Assembly: GCA_009781725.1 (NCBI GenBank)
Contig: WQVF01000008.1
Location: 1-64,000, forward strand
Direction: 5' to 3'
Source: Defluviitaleaceae bacterium
GTDB lineage: Bacteria; Bacillota; Clostridia; Lachnospirales; WQUN01
DNA length: 64,000 bases
A model generated the notes under the pieces. The model was not told the DNA's origin. It saw nothing but the letters and a program-made list of their open reading frames with translations, and searched no databases. Below, one piece after another: positions 29,518 through 39,200 of the stretch (positions are counted from its first letter, which is position 1; the number at the start of each line of letters is the position of its first letter). The translations under genes were made by a program, and so were the position numbers.

Positions 29518-30336
29518 ATGACCAAACCAACAGTAGCATTGCAACTGTACACAGTACGGGATTTTGCCGAAAAAGATTTAGCAGGCACCTTGGCCAAAAT
29601 TAGTGCCATGGGTTATGAGGCGGTAGAGCTTGCCGGTATGTACGGCCTTAAAGCCGTAGAGCTAAAGCAAATGCTGGATACAGCGGGTCTTAAAGCTATC
29701 AGTGCCCATGTGCCCTTTTCGGTCCTCGAGGCAGATGTGGCTGGCACCGTTGCCGATTACAAAACCCTAGGCTGCAAAGTAGTAGCCATCCCACATATGT
29801 CTCTAGAGCAGTTGCCCGGCGGCGTGGATTTTGAAAAGTCAAAAGTCGTGCTTGAAAAAGCTGCCAAGCTATGTAATGAAGAAGGCTTAGTCTTTGGATA
29901 CCACAACCATCATTTTGAGTTTGAAAAGCTGCCTTGTGGTGCCTTTGTACTGGACGCGTTGTTTAACGAGTTCCCTGCGGCTGACCTTCAAGCCCAAATT
30001 GATACAGGCTGGGTAACGGTTGCAGGACAGGACCCTGTATCCTATATAGGGAAATACAAAGGCCGCTGCCCCGCTGTCCATCTTAAAGATGTTGTTAGAG
30101 TTGATAATGAAGGTAAAACCGTAGAGCTATTGGGCTCAAGCAGCATGTTAGAGTCTGGCGAGAAATTTGAAGACCGGCCCGTGGGCCAAGGCATCCAAAA
30201 TATGCCAGCGGTAACCAAGGCTGCTGTAGAAGCAGGGGCATTTATTTTTGTTGTAGAGCTTGACGAAGCCGTAGGCATAACCTCCCTTGATGCTGCCAAG
30301 GAAAGCCGGGAATATCTAAAATCTATCGGATATTAA
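29518..30336 (+). CDS. Sugar phosphate isomerase/epimerase-like TIM-barrel protein
   Basis: 272 aa, ATG behind AAAGGAGCTAG. A xylose-isomerase-like / AP-endonuclease-2-type barrel is indicated by QLYTVRDFAEKDL at the start, then the metal-ligand segments GYHNHHFEFE, QIDTGWV, VHLKDV and VVELDEA. Family members interconvert keto and aldo sugars, inositol derivatives or hydroxypyruvate. The neighbouring sugar genes support a sugar role. The precise substrate is not readable. Confidence 0.8.
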   Translation: MTKPTVALQLYTVRDFAEKDLAGTLAKISAMGYEAVELAGMYGLKAVELKQMLDTAGLKAISAHVPFSVLEADVAGTVADYKTLGCKVVAIPHMSLEQLPGGVDFEKSKVVLEKAAKLCNEEGLVFGYHNHHFEFEKLPCGAFVLDALFNEFPAADLQAQIDTGWVTVAGQDPVSYIGKYKGRCPAVHLKDVVRVDNEGKTVELLGSSSMLESGEKFEDRPVGQGIQNMPAVTKAAVEAGAFIFVVELDEAVGITSLDAAKESREYLKSIGY

Positions 30337-30340
30337 TACG

Positions 30341-30505
30341 TTAATGCCAGGTTTTCACATCTTCAAAGAAATTGCCGGCTTTGCGAAGTGCCCGTTTGCT
30401 GTCTCGTTTTATGCGGCGGCGTTGTTTTTCGTCGGTCATAAGTCCTGCGCCGACAATCACGCCAACAGCCAGGCCACCGATTAAACCGCTGGTAAATCTG
30501 CTCAT
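30341..30505 (-). CDS. Small Gly-rich membrane protein, YtxH-like (54 aa)
   Basis: A 54-codon frame on the minus strand starts at ATG 30505 behind the strong site AAAGGGGGTG. It reads MSRFTSGLIGG, then a small-residue hydrophobic helix (LAVGVIVGAGLM), then a highly basic stretch (KQRRRIKRDSKRALRK) and a short tail ending KTWH. One inner-membrane helix with a basic cytoplasmic tail resembles YtxH-type stress proteins. It converges with the isomerase gene (5-bp gap) and diverges from the Gly-rich TPM-like gene. Confidence 0.7.
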   Translation of the reverse strand: MSRFTSGLIGGLAVGVIVGAGLMTDEKQRRRIKRDSKRALRKAGNFFEDVKTWH

Positions 30506-30635
30506 GTTTTCACCCCCTTTTTATCATATACATCCAGTATGTACCGAGTGAGCAGTGATATACTAAGAAACATACGGTAAGAAATGTTTTCAAGCATTGA
30601 TATAAATTAAATTATAGCGATTGGATGTGATTGAT

Positions 30636-31817
30636 ATGGGAAGACGCGGCGGAGGTAGAATGGGCGGCGGATTTGGCGGCGGCCGCTCCAGTGGTGGTCG
30701 CGGATTTGGCTCTGGAGGTGCTCGTCCCGGAGGTAGCTTTGGCGGGGGAAGCAGACCCGGTGGCGGACTTGGCGGCCTCGGAGGAGGCAGACCAGGCGCA
30801 GGCCGAGGCATGGCTCCAAGACCGGCTCCACGGCGTGGGGGCGTAGGCAGTTTTGGTGCTGGAATGGGCGTCGGAATGGGCCTTGGCATGATGGGCGGCA
30901 GACGTCGACGCGGCTGGGGCGGCGGCTGGGGAATGGGCCGTAGGCGTCGTATGATGGGTGGCCCGATGATGATGGGTGGAGGCGGCGGTGGCTGTAGCGG
31001 ATGTTTTGGCGGCCTGCTCGCTATTATCCTTGTGATTATTGTGTTAGCTATGATTGGAATGTTTTCCAATTTTGCATTTCCCATTGGAGGGGGTGCAAGT
31101 CCGAGAGGCGTTACATCCAGCCGTCAGGTAACACCTTCCACGGTAAGCAGGACAGCACTTCCCAGAGGAAGTGCGGATTCCTCTGTGCCTATGTATGTGG
31201 ATCACCTTGGATTGATTCGTAATTCCACTGCCGCAAATCGCGGCCTAACCAATTTCCATGATCGCACAGGCGTGCGTCCGATTCTTTACATTGTTGGTCC
31301 GGCGCAGTTTGGTGGTGAGAATTGGCCTTCAGATGCACAATTGGAGATTTTCGCCCAGGATGCATACAGCTCTATGACTGATAACGAAGCCCATTTGCTA
31401 TTGCTATTTTTCTATAATGGTAACCCAGATGGATACGCTATGTGGAATATTGCGGGCCGCCAATCCCTTACTGTCATGGATGGTGAGGCCTGGGATATTC
31501 TTATGGATTATGTAGAATTGTATTTCTATCAAAACATGCAATGGCATGATCGTTTTTCACGGGCTTTTGATGAAGCCAGTCAGCGGATTATGACCGTAAC
31601 ACGCTCTGCATGGATACCTGTACTGGTGGTAGCCGGTATTTTACTGATACTACTGTTGCTATTCAGATGGTGGAGGAGCAAACAAGAGCAAAAGAATGCG
31701 GAAGCCGAGCAGCTGGAACGCGTACTGGCGCAACCCTTAGAAACCATGGGCAACCCAAGCGACCCGGCGTCGCAATTGGCCCAGCAATACACAGATGATA
31801 ACAATGACAATAGTTAG
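30636..31817 (+). CDS. Gly-rich membrane protein with TPM-like domain
   Basis: 393 aa from ATG 30636; a TTG five codons upstream is an alternative and neither has a clear ribosome binding site. Residues 1-125 are almost pure Gly/Arg/Met low complexity. Then come a hydrophobic segment (LLAIILVIIVLAMIG), an alpha/beta domain (about 180-310) resembling TPM domains, a second membrane helix (PVLVVAGILLILLLLF) and an acidic/Gln tail. It lies 69 bp upstream of pspA, an arrangement consistent with a membrane-stress module. The Gly-rich tract makes the local DNA GC-rich and creates a spurious Pro-rich frame on the other strand. Confidence 0.72.
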   Translation: MGRRGGGRMGGGFGGGRSSGGRGFGSGGARPGGSFGGGSRPGGGLGGLGGGRPGAGRGMAPRPAPRRGGVGSFGAGMGVGMGLGMMGGRRRRGWGGGWGMGRRRRMMGGPMMMGGGGGGCSGCFGGLLAIILVIIVLAMIGMFSNFAFPIGGGASPRGVTSSRQVTPSTVSRTALPRGSADSSVPMYVDHLGLIRNSTAANRGLTNFHDRTGVRPILYIVGPAQFGGENWPSDAQLEIFAQDAYSSMTDNEAHLLLLFFYNGNPDGYAMWNIAGRQSLTVMDGEAWDILMDYVELYFYQNMQWHDRFSRAFDEASQRIMTVTRSAWIPVLVVAGILLILLLLFRWWRSKQEQKNAEAEQLERVLAQPLETMGNPSDPASQLAQQYTDDNNDNS

Positions 31818-31830
31818 TGAAGGAGTATGA

Positions 31831-31850
31831 GGGCGGCTTCGCCGCCCCCA
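31831..31850. repeat. Short GC palindrome GGGCGGC...GCCGCCC, copy 2
   Basis: Hairpin with a TTC-type loop between the TPM-like gene and pspA. It is the same family as 21221-21245 and 42402-42426. Confidence 0.7.
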
Positions 31851-31886
31851 CCTGAAAATATATAATATCTATAGGAGGTAACACAC

Positions 31887-32567
31887 ATGAGTATTTTAGG
31901 ACGTTTCAAAGACATCGTATCATCCAACATCAATGCCCTGTTGGATAGAGCCGAAGACCCTGCCAAGATGGTGGATCAGTACCTACGTAACATGACCAAA
32001 GACCTTGCCGCGGTAAGGACCGAAACCGCAGGTGTAATGGCAGAAGAAAGCCGCACCAAGCGTTTGGTTGACGAAAACAATAAAGAGGTAGCCAAGTTTA
32101 CTGACCTGGCAAAAAAGGCCCTAATGTCCGGCAATGAAGAGGACGCAAGGGTATTTCTGACCAAGAAGCAAGAGCTTGAAAACGTAGGCGCAGGCCTGCA
32201 AACCTCTGCTGCACTGGCCCATGAAAACGCAGTAAAAATGCGCCAGATGCATGATAAGCTGGTAAAAGACATTAATGCTCTCAATGCCCGTCGCCAGACC
32301 ATCAAAGCCAAAGCCGCTGTGGCCCGGACTCAGGAAAGAATCAACAAAACCACCGGTGCCTCCGCTACATCAGGCGCAATGGACGCCTTTGGAAGAATGG
32401 AAGAAAAAGTGAATCGCCAGTTGGACATGGCTGCCGCAAAGGCAGAGCTTGACTCTCAGCCTTTTGACGAAGCCCTTGCACTGGAAGAAAAGTACCGTGG
32501 TGTAAATATTGACTCTTCGGTATGTGATGAAATGGCATCCCTGAAGGCACAACTGGGAATAAATTAA
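31887..32567 (+). CDS. pspA: PspA/IM30 family envelope-stress protein
   Basis: 226 aa, ATG behind ATAGGAGGTAAC. It opens MSILGRFKDIVSSNINALLDRAEDP, the amphipathic helix and first coiled coil of the PspA/IM30 (ESCRT-III-like) family, and continues as nearly continuous coiled coil to about residue 165, with a final helix near LEEKYRGVNID. It binds the inner leaflet and protects membrane integrity. Co-transcription with the TPM-like gene is likely, and no PspF-type regulator is nearby, as usual in Bacillota. A long foldback element begins 15 bp after the stop. Confidence 0.9.
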   Translation: MSILGRFKDIVSSNINALLDRAEDPAKMVDQYLRNMTKDLAAVRTETAGVMAEESRTKRLVDENNKEVAKFTDLAKKALMSGNEEDARVFLTKKQELENVGAGLQTSAALAHENAVKMRQMHDKLVKDINALNARRQTIKAKAAVARTQERINKTTGASATSGAMDAFGRMEEKVNRQLDMAAAKAELDSQPFDEALALEEKYRGVNIDSSVCDEMASLKAQLGIN

Positions 32568-32581
32568 AGAAATACATGTTC

Positions 32582-32734
32582 AAAGCCGTCTCGCTAAATA
32601 TAGTGAAATCAATGAGAAACGGTCTCGCTCAAGCGGCACCCTGAAACGCCGAAATAAGGCGTTTTAGGGCGATTTTGCCGCGACAGGCGAGACCGATTTC
32701 GAACTATTTCACTATACATGGCGAGGCGGTTTTT
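32582..32734. repeat. 153-bp foldback element after pspA
   Basis: Both arms align over nearly their whole length: the outer AA(A/G)CCG..CTCGC and TATAGTGAAAT, the middle GGTCTCGC, the inner GCGGCA and AACGCC, around GAAATAA. The 3' arm ends in GGCGGTTTTTT, so it could also terminate pspA transcription. Confidence 0.85.
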
Positions 32735-32875
32735 TATATGCTAGGAAATTGCATTCGCAATTTCGCTGCGTCCTGTCGGTGGAGTGGTTGGAGTGTGCTT
32801 TGCTAGCTTACGGCATTCAATTTGATGCGTGGTGGTATGTATGGCACCATACGCATTTTTTCTGTACATATTCTG

Positions 32876-32981
32876 TTATAGCGAATTAATTCGAAATCAG
32901 TCCAGCCTGTCGCCGAAAACGTGTAGAATCGTTCACGATTTTCGGCTCGGTCTGGACTGTTTCTTATTTAATTCGCTATAA
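32876..32981. mobile_element. 106-bp MITE-like element, TTATAGCGAATTAA family, copy 2
   Basis: Same length and termini as 17615-17720, with only a few substitutions visible (for example CTCGG for CTCTG near the right arm, and CTTATT for CTCATT). Such near-identity between non-coding copies 15 kb apart indicates recent mobility or gene conversion. Confidence 0.92.
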
Positions 32982-33091
32982 CTTAGTAATTAAGCCAATA
33001 TCGTACTTGTGAATTGCTCATTGGACTGTATTGCTGTACTAGCACAGTAATACAATAGGTGCCTAATAGTTTTCTAGTGCTAAAAGGTGAT

Positions 33092-33153
33092 CTTGGCGTA
33101 TGTAGCCGACTTTGCCCGACACACAATCACGATTTCGAAAGTCGTTCGCTATA
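33092..33153. repeat. Half-copy of the 114-bp ATAGCGAACGAC element
   Basis: The reverse complement of this stretch matches the left 60 or so bases of 9760-9873 (TATAGCGAACGAC, TTTCGAAATCGTGATTG, GTCGGGCAAA, GCCAAG). The other arm is missing. Confidence 0.8.
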
Positions 33154-33283
33154 GCATACCAAAGTCTCTTGGTTTATATGAAAAATAACTTCGTTTTTAA
33201 CATAATGCGCAAAGAAAAACTAACTTTGTTGCGACTATGTGACGATTTATGTTAAAAAAATAATACACGCATCCACAGAATTA

Positions 33284-33362
33284 ATTTCCTGGGAAATGAA
33301 AAATTTATTGTATTATTTCCCGAAATATTTGGGAAATACGCGTAATACTTTGGAATATTCCA
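33284..33362. promoter_or_regulatory. Cluster of TTTCC/GGAAA inverted repeats upstream of the SLH gene
   Basis: Three symmetrical sites lie within 80 bp: ATTTCCTGGGAAAT (33284), TATTTCCC-9-GGGAAATA (33314) and TGGAATATTCCA (33351). They could be operator sites. They are about 250-330 bp upstream of the start codon. Confidence 0.45.
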
Positions 33363-33612
33363 TATTCACCTGTCAATGCCATAACGCCCAAATATAAATA
33401 TTTCTAAAAAAGCTTGCCAACTTGTGTCGGATACTGTATCATCTGTGGTCATGTGCAAATACGTGGAAATTCGGCAAAAAATACGAAGAAATAATTGATT
33501 TGTTGTGATTGGGGTTATAGATGAAGATGAGCTAATCAGTGGTATATATGCACGGACCTTTTTTACGGCGAGTACAATAAAATAAATATATGAACCAAGG
33601 AGGAGAAGTATC

Positions 33613-35865
33613 ATGAGTAACGAAAAGACAGTGCAATATACGCGAGGTGCACGGGCAAGGCGTGTGGTCGCGTTGGTTTTGGCTGTTGCCTTGTTGGCGT
33701 CTACGTTTGCTTTTGTTTTTGGTAGTGCGGTTTATGCGGAAAATGGTTTGGAAAGACTGGAGTATTATCAGGAGTTTGATGATGGGGGGGTAGGATATCC
33801 CATTGTATATGGCAACGGGTATGTGTCGCCGGTGCCATTAGGGAGTGGGCCAAATCAAGTATATGTAATATATGATGGAACCCTCAGCTTTTTTGCATTG
33901 GTAACGAATCCTTCCAATTGGATTCCTTACATTCCGCCTCAAGCTCCAACACAAATTACTCCCGGTCAATATTATCAGGTTTATGCCAGACCCAGGTATG
34001 GGTTTTCCAATGTATTTTGGGCAGTAGAGTTGGGATATCCTTTTGACGATGTTAAAACGGATGAGCGACAGGTGGATAACTTGCCCTTTTATCAAGCAGG
34101 CGTTGGAGTAGATGACCCCGACACAACCGCCATCGCTTTTTTTGTAAGATTGGAGATAGAGGCTGACACCAACGATGTGGATTTTGGAACTAGGATAGTT
34201 GGCTCTGCCCCCACACCTCGGCCTGTTAAGTATGAGAATAAAACGGTTCGACCATCATTTATGTTTAGTACTCCATATATTCCATCGTCACGTATTGATG
34301 AGCCATTTGGTCTATTTCCACCACAGTCTGTAGTGACTGCACCAGGTCATGACGGAGCTGATTTTAATGCAATATTTTTCGCACAACAATATAATCTATT
34401 GCCAACAACACTCGATGCCTTTTATTTTGTCAATCCTGGGGAATTTGGGCCTCATCCTGTGGATATTCGTAATGTCTCTACTCACAATGACTATGATTTA
34501 TATATAGGTGTAGAATCTGGATTGCGAAGAGGCAGGTATGATTCAACAGTTGTGGTACGTCATGGCCCCGAACCCGTTAGTTGTGAGGTTGACGTACATG
34601 TAACTGTAATGCGTCCTGTTGATGCTATAGATTTTGATAATCTTGACCGTACATCGCAGACTATTGACGCTGAGTTAACCATTTTTGATTTCGATGGGCC
34701 AATCACTCCAGCTGTGCCTGCATATTGGGATTTACCTTCTATCACAATCGATTACACCTACCATCCCATCCTAACCCCGGTCAACCCGTTAACAAGTAAT
34801 ATACGAGTAAGGGTTCCGAGACCATGTCACTTTACATTCTTTGACGAAACAACATTCCTAACCGACCCTAGCGGATTTAATTATTTTTCCAATCTTATAA
34901 GTGTTACTCCGCCTCCGGGGTTTACAGAGGTTGCAGGCTCACGGGATGTAGAGTATGAATATTGCGCCACATGTTGTGGCGAAATCGTAGGTAGCTATTT
35001 AGTGGTTATTTTTTCACCCAATATATCAACACCACCCCTTCCGACAGCCACGCCGCCTGCTGTAGTGTCGACTGCTACACCAGAGCCAGAGCCTACCACC
35101 ACTACATCTACCCCTACCCCAACACCTACGCCATCCCCCGAGCCAACTCCTGAACCAACCCCCGGTACACATCATGCGTTCATGATTGGTTATCGTGATG
35201 GATATGTGCGTCCTAATTATCCAATTACAAGAGCACATGTAGCTACGATTTTCTTTCGCTTGATGTCCGATGCAAACAGGGCGCATTACTGGTCAAGAGA
35301 AAATAATTTCCCAGATGTACGTGAGCGGCACTGGTTTAATAATGCAGTATCTACAACGACCAGAGCCGGGATATTTACCGGATTGCCTGATGCAACCTTC
35401 CAGCCCCACCGCTATATAACCCGGGCAGAGTTCACAGTTGCTGCAGCTCGTTTTTTCAACATCACCCTCATTGACAGTGGGGCAATGTTTAACGATATTT
35501 CCAATCATTGGGCCCATGCTTATATAAACACTGCTGCTCGTGAAGGATGGATATCGGGCTTTGAAGACGCATATGGCAGATTCAACCCCAATACCCACAT
35601 TACCAGAGCAGAAGCCGCAGCACTGGTAAACCGGATGCTAGGCCGTCTGCCGGAAACACCAGATGATTTATTACCGGATATGATACGCTGGCCTGACAAT
35701 GCTAATCCCAATATTTGGTATTATCTGTATATCCAAGAAGCCACTAATTCCCATTATTTTATTGGTAAAGAAGATGATATACACGAAACCTGGATATCTA
35801 TAATTCCCCCTCGCAGATGGTACCTGTTGGAAAGGCTAAATTCCAGACCGGAAGATATAAGATAG
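33613..35865 (+). CDS. S-layer-homology (SLH) surface protein
   Basis: 750 aa, ATG behind AAGGAGGAG. The signal peptide runs to about residue 43 (VVALVLAVALLASTF ... AVYAEN). The N-terminal region (about 45-480) shares blocks with the next gene: YVSPVPLG, PPQAPT, YARPRYG, ELTIFDFDG and RHGPEPV. A Pro/Thr/Glu linker (about 485-515) leads to three SLH domains (about 520-720), recognisable by ITRAHVATIFFRLM, ITRAEFTVAAARF and ITRAEAAALVNRML, each preceded by an FxD...HW-type stretch. SLH domains bind pyruvylated wall polysaccharide, so the protein is non-covalently wall-attached. Ligand or adhesive function is unknown. Confidence 0.9.
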   Translation: MSNEKTVQYTRGARARRVVALVLAVALLASTFAFVFGSAVYAENGLERLEYYQEFDDGGVGYPIVYGNGYVSPVPLGSGPNQVYVIYDGTLSFFALVTNPSNWIPYIPPQAPTQITPGQYYQVYARPRYGFSNVFWAVELGYPFDDVKTDERQVDNLPFYQAGVGVDDPDTTAIAFFVRLEIEADTNDVDFGTRIVGSAPTPRPVKYENKTVRPSFMFSTPYIPSSRIDEPFGLFPPQSVVTAPGHDGADFNAIFFAQQYNLLPTTLDAFYFVNPGEFGPHPVDIRNVSTHNDYDLYIGVESGLRRGRYDSTVVVRHGPEPVSCEVDVHVTVMRPVDAIDFDNLDRTSQTIDAELTIFDFDGPITPAVPAYWDLPSITIDYTYHPILTPVNPLTSNIRVRVPRPCHFTFFDETTFLTDPSGFNYFSNLISVTPPPGFTEVAGSRDVEYEYCATCCGEIVGSYLVVIFSPNISTPPLPTATPPAVVSTATPEPEPTTTTSTPTPTPTPSPEPTPEPTPGTHHAFMIGYRDGYVRPNYPITRAHVATIFFRLMSDANRAHYWSRENNFPDVRERHWFNNAVSTTTRAGIFTGLPDATFQPHRYITRAEFTVAAARFFNITLIDSGAMFNDISNHWAHAYINTAAREGWISGFEDAYGRFNPNTHITRAEAAALVNRMLGRLPETPDDLLPDMIRWPDNANPNIWYYLYIQEATNSHYFIGKEDDIHETWISIIPPRRWYLLERLNSRPEDIR

Positions 35866-35925
35866 TAAATACAAAAAAATAAACAACAACGCATCTTCTT
35901 TGTTGCAAGGTGTATCATGATGAAG

Positions 35926-35962
35926 CAATCCAGAGAGTCAAAGCCTCTGGATTGTTTTTTAT
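35926..35962 (+). terminator. Terminator after the SLH gene
   Basis: CAATCCAGAG and CTCTGGATTG are perfect 10-bp arms with a 9-nt loop, followed by TTTTTT. Confidence 0.9.
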
Positions 35963-36151
35963 TTGTTAATGCTTTGGATGGTTGCTAATGCATATAATTA
36001 TATGCGTAGTTTATGAGGCGTTTTCTGCCATGTGACTATGGTTTTTATGTATCTCAGTTAAATTTATGTAACAATCTGGAATGTGCATACGAAGTGCAAT
36101 AATATTGTAACCGCATACCACTATTTTGTAATGCAAGCGAAACCGCAAAAT

Positions 36152-36175
36152 GAGTTATGCATGATAGCATAACTC
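36152..36175. promoter_or_regulatory. Perfect 9-bp inverted repeat upstream of the LPMSG protein
   Basis: GAGTTATGC-ATGATA-GCATAACTC, 63 bp before the GTG start. It is a possible operator or leader hairpin. The remaining part of the 35866-36238 gap shows nothing else I can support. Confidence 0.45.
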
Positions 36176-36238
36176 CCATATAAAGTGTTAGCGAATGATT
36201 ACGTAAAAGTTTATATCGCTTTGTTGGAGGGATTAAGA

Positions 36239-39200
36239 GTGTATAAGAAAGCTGCGCCAAGACCAACGCAAACGCACAAGCTATTACTAAGGGGCACTAT
36301 TTTACTCATAGTGGTTGTGTTTATTGTTAGCTTGGTTAATATATTTGCCGATGTTTTTTATCCGGATTATGATGATGCATATGTAAATGATTACCTGGTG
36401 GACAGGTCATATGAGAACAGCTATCATGATTCTGATGGTGAAGAAATGTCGGAAGGTGCATTTAATGATATAGACATCATGTATGACTACAATGTGTATG
36501 ATGAGTTAAATTTATCTGATGGAATTATATGTGAAGCCCCTTCATATGTGTCGCCTGTACCATTTGGAGATTTCCCGTTTCAAGTCTATGTTGTACAAAG
36601 CCATGCAACAGGCCTGGGTAACGGTATGGCTCAGCTTTTCAATCGTGATCACTGGAGGGCATACACACCTCCTCAAGCACCAACACCAGTTGGAGTACAA
36701 CAGCATAGGGTTTATGTGCGCCCAAGATATGGTTATTCAATGGCGTTTCAACCATATAATGCAATGACGGGCTTAACCGTAGTCACAACCAATAGGCAGA
36801 ATGGATTAGCAATATCAGGTTTAACATATGTTTTTTACAGGACCAATACGGCACTCGTCCCTACTGGTCACATGATTGCTCGTTTTACAAGAATTGAATT
36901 AGCTGCAAGTGATGCAGATTTTGGCATCAGGGTAATTGGATATAACCCTCCTGCATCAGCATCGGTTACTGTATCTGATAATAGGTTTGTTAATAGAACT
37001 ATGGCTTTCCCATCAGTTCCATACACTGATGAATCCGAGCCGTTCCCACCTTTTCCTCCACAGGATCTCGTACCAGGGGCAAATTTTAATGCGATTTTTG
37101 ACCCATCGGTAGCAAGACCGCAAAATTTGTTCAATTTTTCCGGTGCGCTAAATCCATTCTCCCTTCAACCTGTAGATGTTTTACCTAATAGCTCATATAA
37201 TCTGTCTATGGGCGTACAAGGTGGCTTGTTGATAGGTCGTCATAGCGATGTTGTATTAATACGCCACGGCCCTGAGCCTGTTGGTAGCTTCAACCTTAAC
37301 TTCACAGTAGTGCGCCCTATCACTGAACTTGACTTTTTCAACCAAAACCAAAGCACAACAGAAGTAGATGTCGATATGACTATCAAGGATAAATGGGATG
37401 GCATAAACGTAACTCCACAGGTTATGCCTACAGAAACCTTGGATTATGAATACTATGTTCCCTTACAAACAACAGGTAAAATCGTCGTGGAAGTTATGAG
37501 TCCCTGTGATTTTACGGTTTTTGATGGTCCTGTCGGGTGTGGATATTATTATCAAGATATAATTATCACCCCACCATCAGGATATGTAGAATACTCTCGC
37601 GAATTAGTGTTCATACCTAACTATGATGGAGCTGGTGTGCCGGATGGAACGTATCGGCAAAAATTAATTGTTATTTTCGAACCCATCCCCCCCCCCGAAC
37701 CCTTTGTATTCTACAAAGGCAGCCGAGGCGATGACCTATGGCTTCCGGTGGATGATTGGACAAGGCTAAACGGTGCAGTATTCGAGATTGACCGCTGGGA
37801 TGCGATTAATGATGTGTGGGTGCATTTCTACACATCCGCCCCAAGCGGCGACTGCGGCGTCTTGGGTCGCGTGGTGATAAACGCTGTCTTTACACATGAC
37901 GGCAATTATAGGATGCGGGAAACAATACCCCCAACGGGCTATAACATACCACCCGGTGATTGGCGATTTACCGGCCCTCCCGCTGTGGACGCGGCAAATA
38001 TAGCGTTCTGGGAAAACTGCACTTACTCCCAGTTCGGTACTGTCTTCAATTTTGTATTCGATAGCATCACAGAAGAGCTTAACCTCCCCAACATACCAAC
38101 CCGATACTGGCCCTTCTACAAAACCGACTGGGCAATATATGACTCTGCTACCTTTGATGACCGACAATACCTACCCGGAGCGGTGTTTAGGCTGTATGTA
38201 TACAACGGATTTCATTTTATGGACTTCGACCCAAAATGGGGCGAGCTTATTGGCCCGGGCATGACCGGCCCAGCAGAAGACGGCTATCTGTGGACCTTTG
38301 TGGCGGAGCGGACAAGCGGTCCTCAAGGCTCACCTATGGAGTTCCCACTAATGCCAGGGCGATATTACAGGCTGGTGGAAGCCCAACCCCCCGAAGCTGC
38401 CATGCCCAAAGCGGCACAGTGGCGTTTGCGGGTAGAAAGTCATGTAGGTTCCAACCCCGCAGGCCGCTCTATGGCGATAAACCTACTCATCGGCAATGAA
38501 ACACCACCCATGCACGGTGTACGCCGCAATCCCATAGTGGATGACTGGATTCATGATTATGTGTTCTATATCGGCAACATGTTGGCAACATTTGAGTTTT
38601 ATAAAGGCCATCGTGAAAATTTTCACCAACCGGCTGATAGTTGGCCCCGCCTGGACGGTGCGGTATTCGAGCTTGACCGCTGGACATATGACGAGAACAC
38701 CAACGAGTGGGGCTGGGTAACCATACGAACCTCCGACCCCAGTGGTACTTGTGGTATTCTCGGCAGGGTTGAGTTTGTAATCCGCTTCACAGCCAATGCC
38801 AGATACCGTATAAGAGAAACCGTGGCTCCACCCAACTTCAATATAGCACCAGGCTATTGGCTGTTTGAAACCGATGCCAACCGGGACAAGGTCCAAAACC
38901 CGTCTCAAAGCGGAGTTGGAACCTACATTGTATGGCGAGACCTTGACGCAATAGGCGGCAATACATGGCTTGATGCGAGATATGTACCCTCAGAAGGTTG
39001 GCATTTCCCCAACGTCCCTACCCGGGATTGGCCCATATACAAAACCTGCTGGACTGTTTACAGTGATTTTTCTAACCGTGAGTATCTGCCCGGGGCGACG
39101 TTTAGGCTGTTTGTATATAATGGCCCCGCAACCCCTGGCCCTGACATGAACGTTTTAGTAACCTCGGATATGATAGGTCCCGCAGAAGACGGTTATCTGT

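Larger units (their letters stand above)
32568..33612. other. 1.05-kb non-coding region packed with foldback elements
   Basis: No supported gene. It contains, in order, a 153-bp foldback (32582-32734), unassigned sequence to 32875, the second 106-bp MITE-like copy (32876-32981), a half-copy of the 114-bp element (33092-33153), an AT-rich stretch and a group of TTTCC/GGAAA inverted repeats (33284-33362) ahead of the SLH gene. Confidence 0.8.

Noticed and set aside
30590-31084. 164-codon Pro-rich frame on the minus strand
   Set aside because: It is the antisense of the Gly/Arg-rich start of the TPM-like gene; Gly codons read backwards give Pro.
33366-33614. 82-codon frame on the minus strand before the SLH gene
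   Set aside because: It overlaps the SLH leader and ribosome binding site and has a Ser/Ile-rich sequence typical of chance frames in AT-rich DNA.
36054-36266. 70-codon frame on the minus strand
   Set aside because: It overlaps the start of the LPMSG protein, has no ribosome binding site and no recognisable features.
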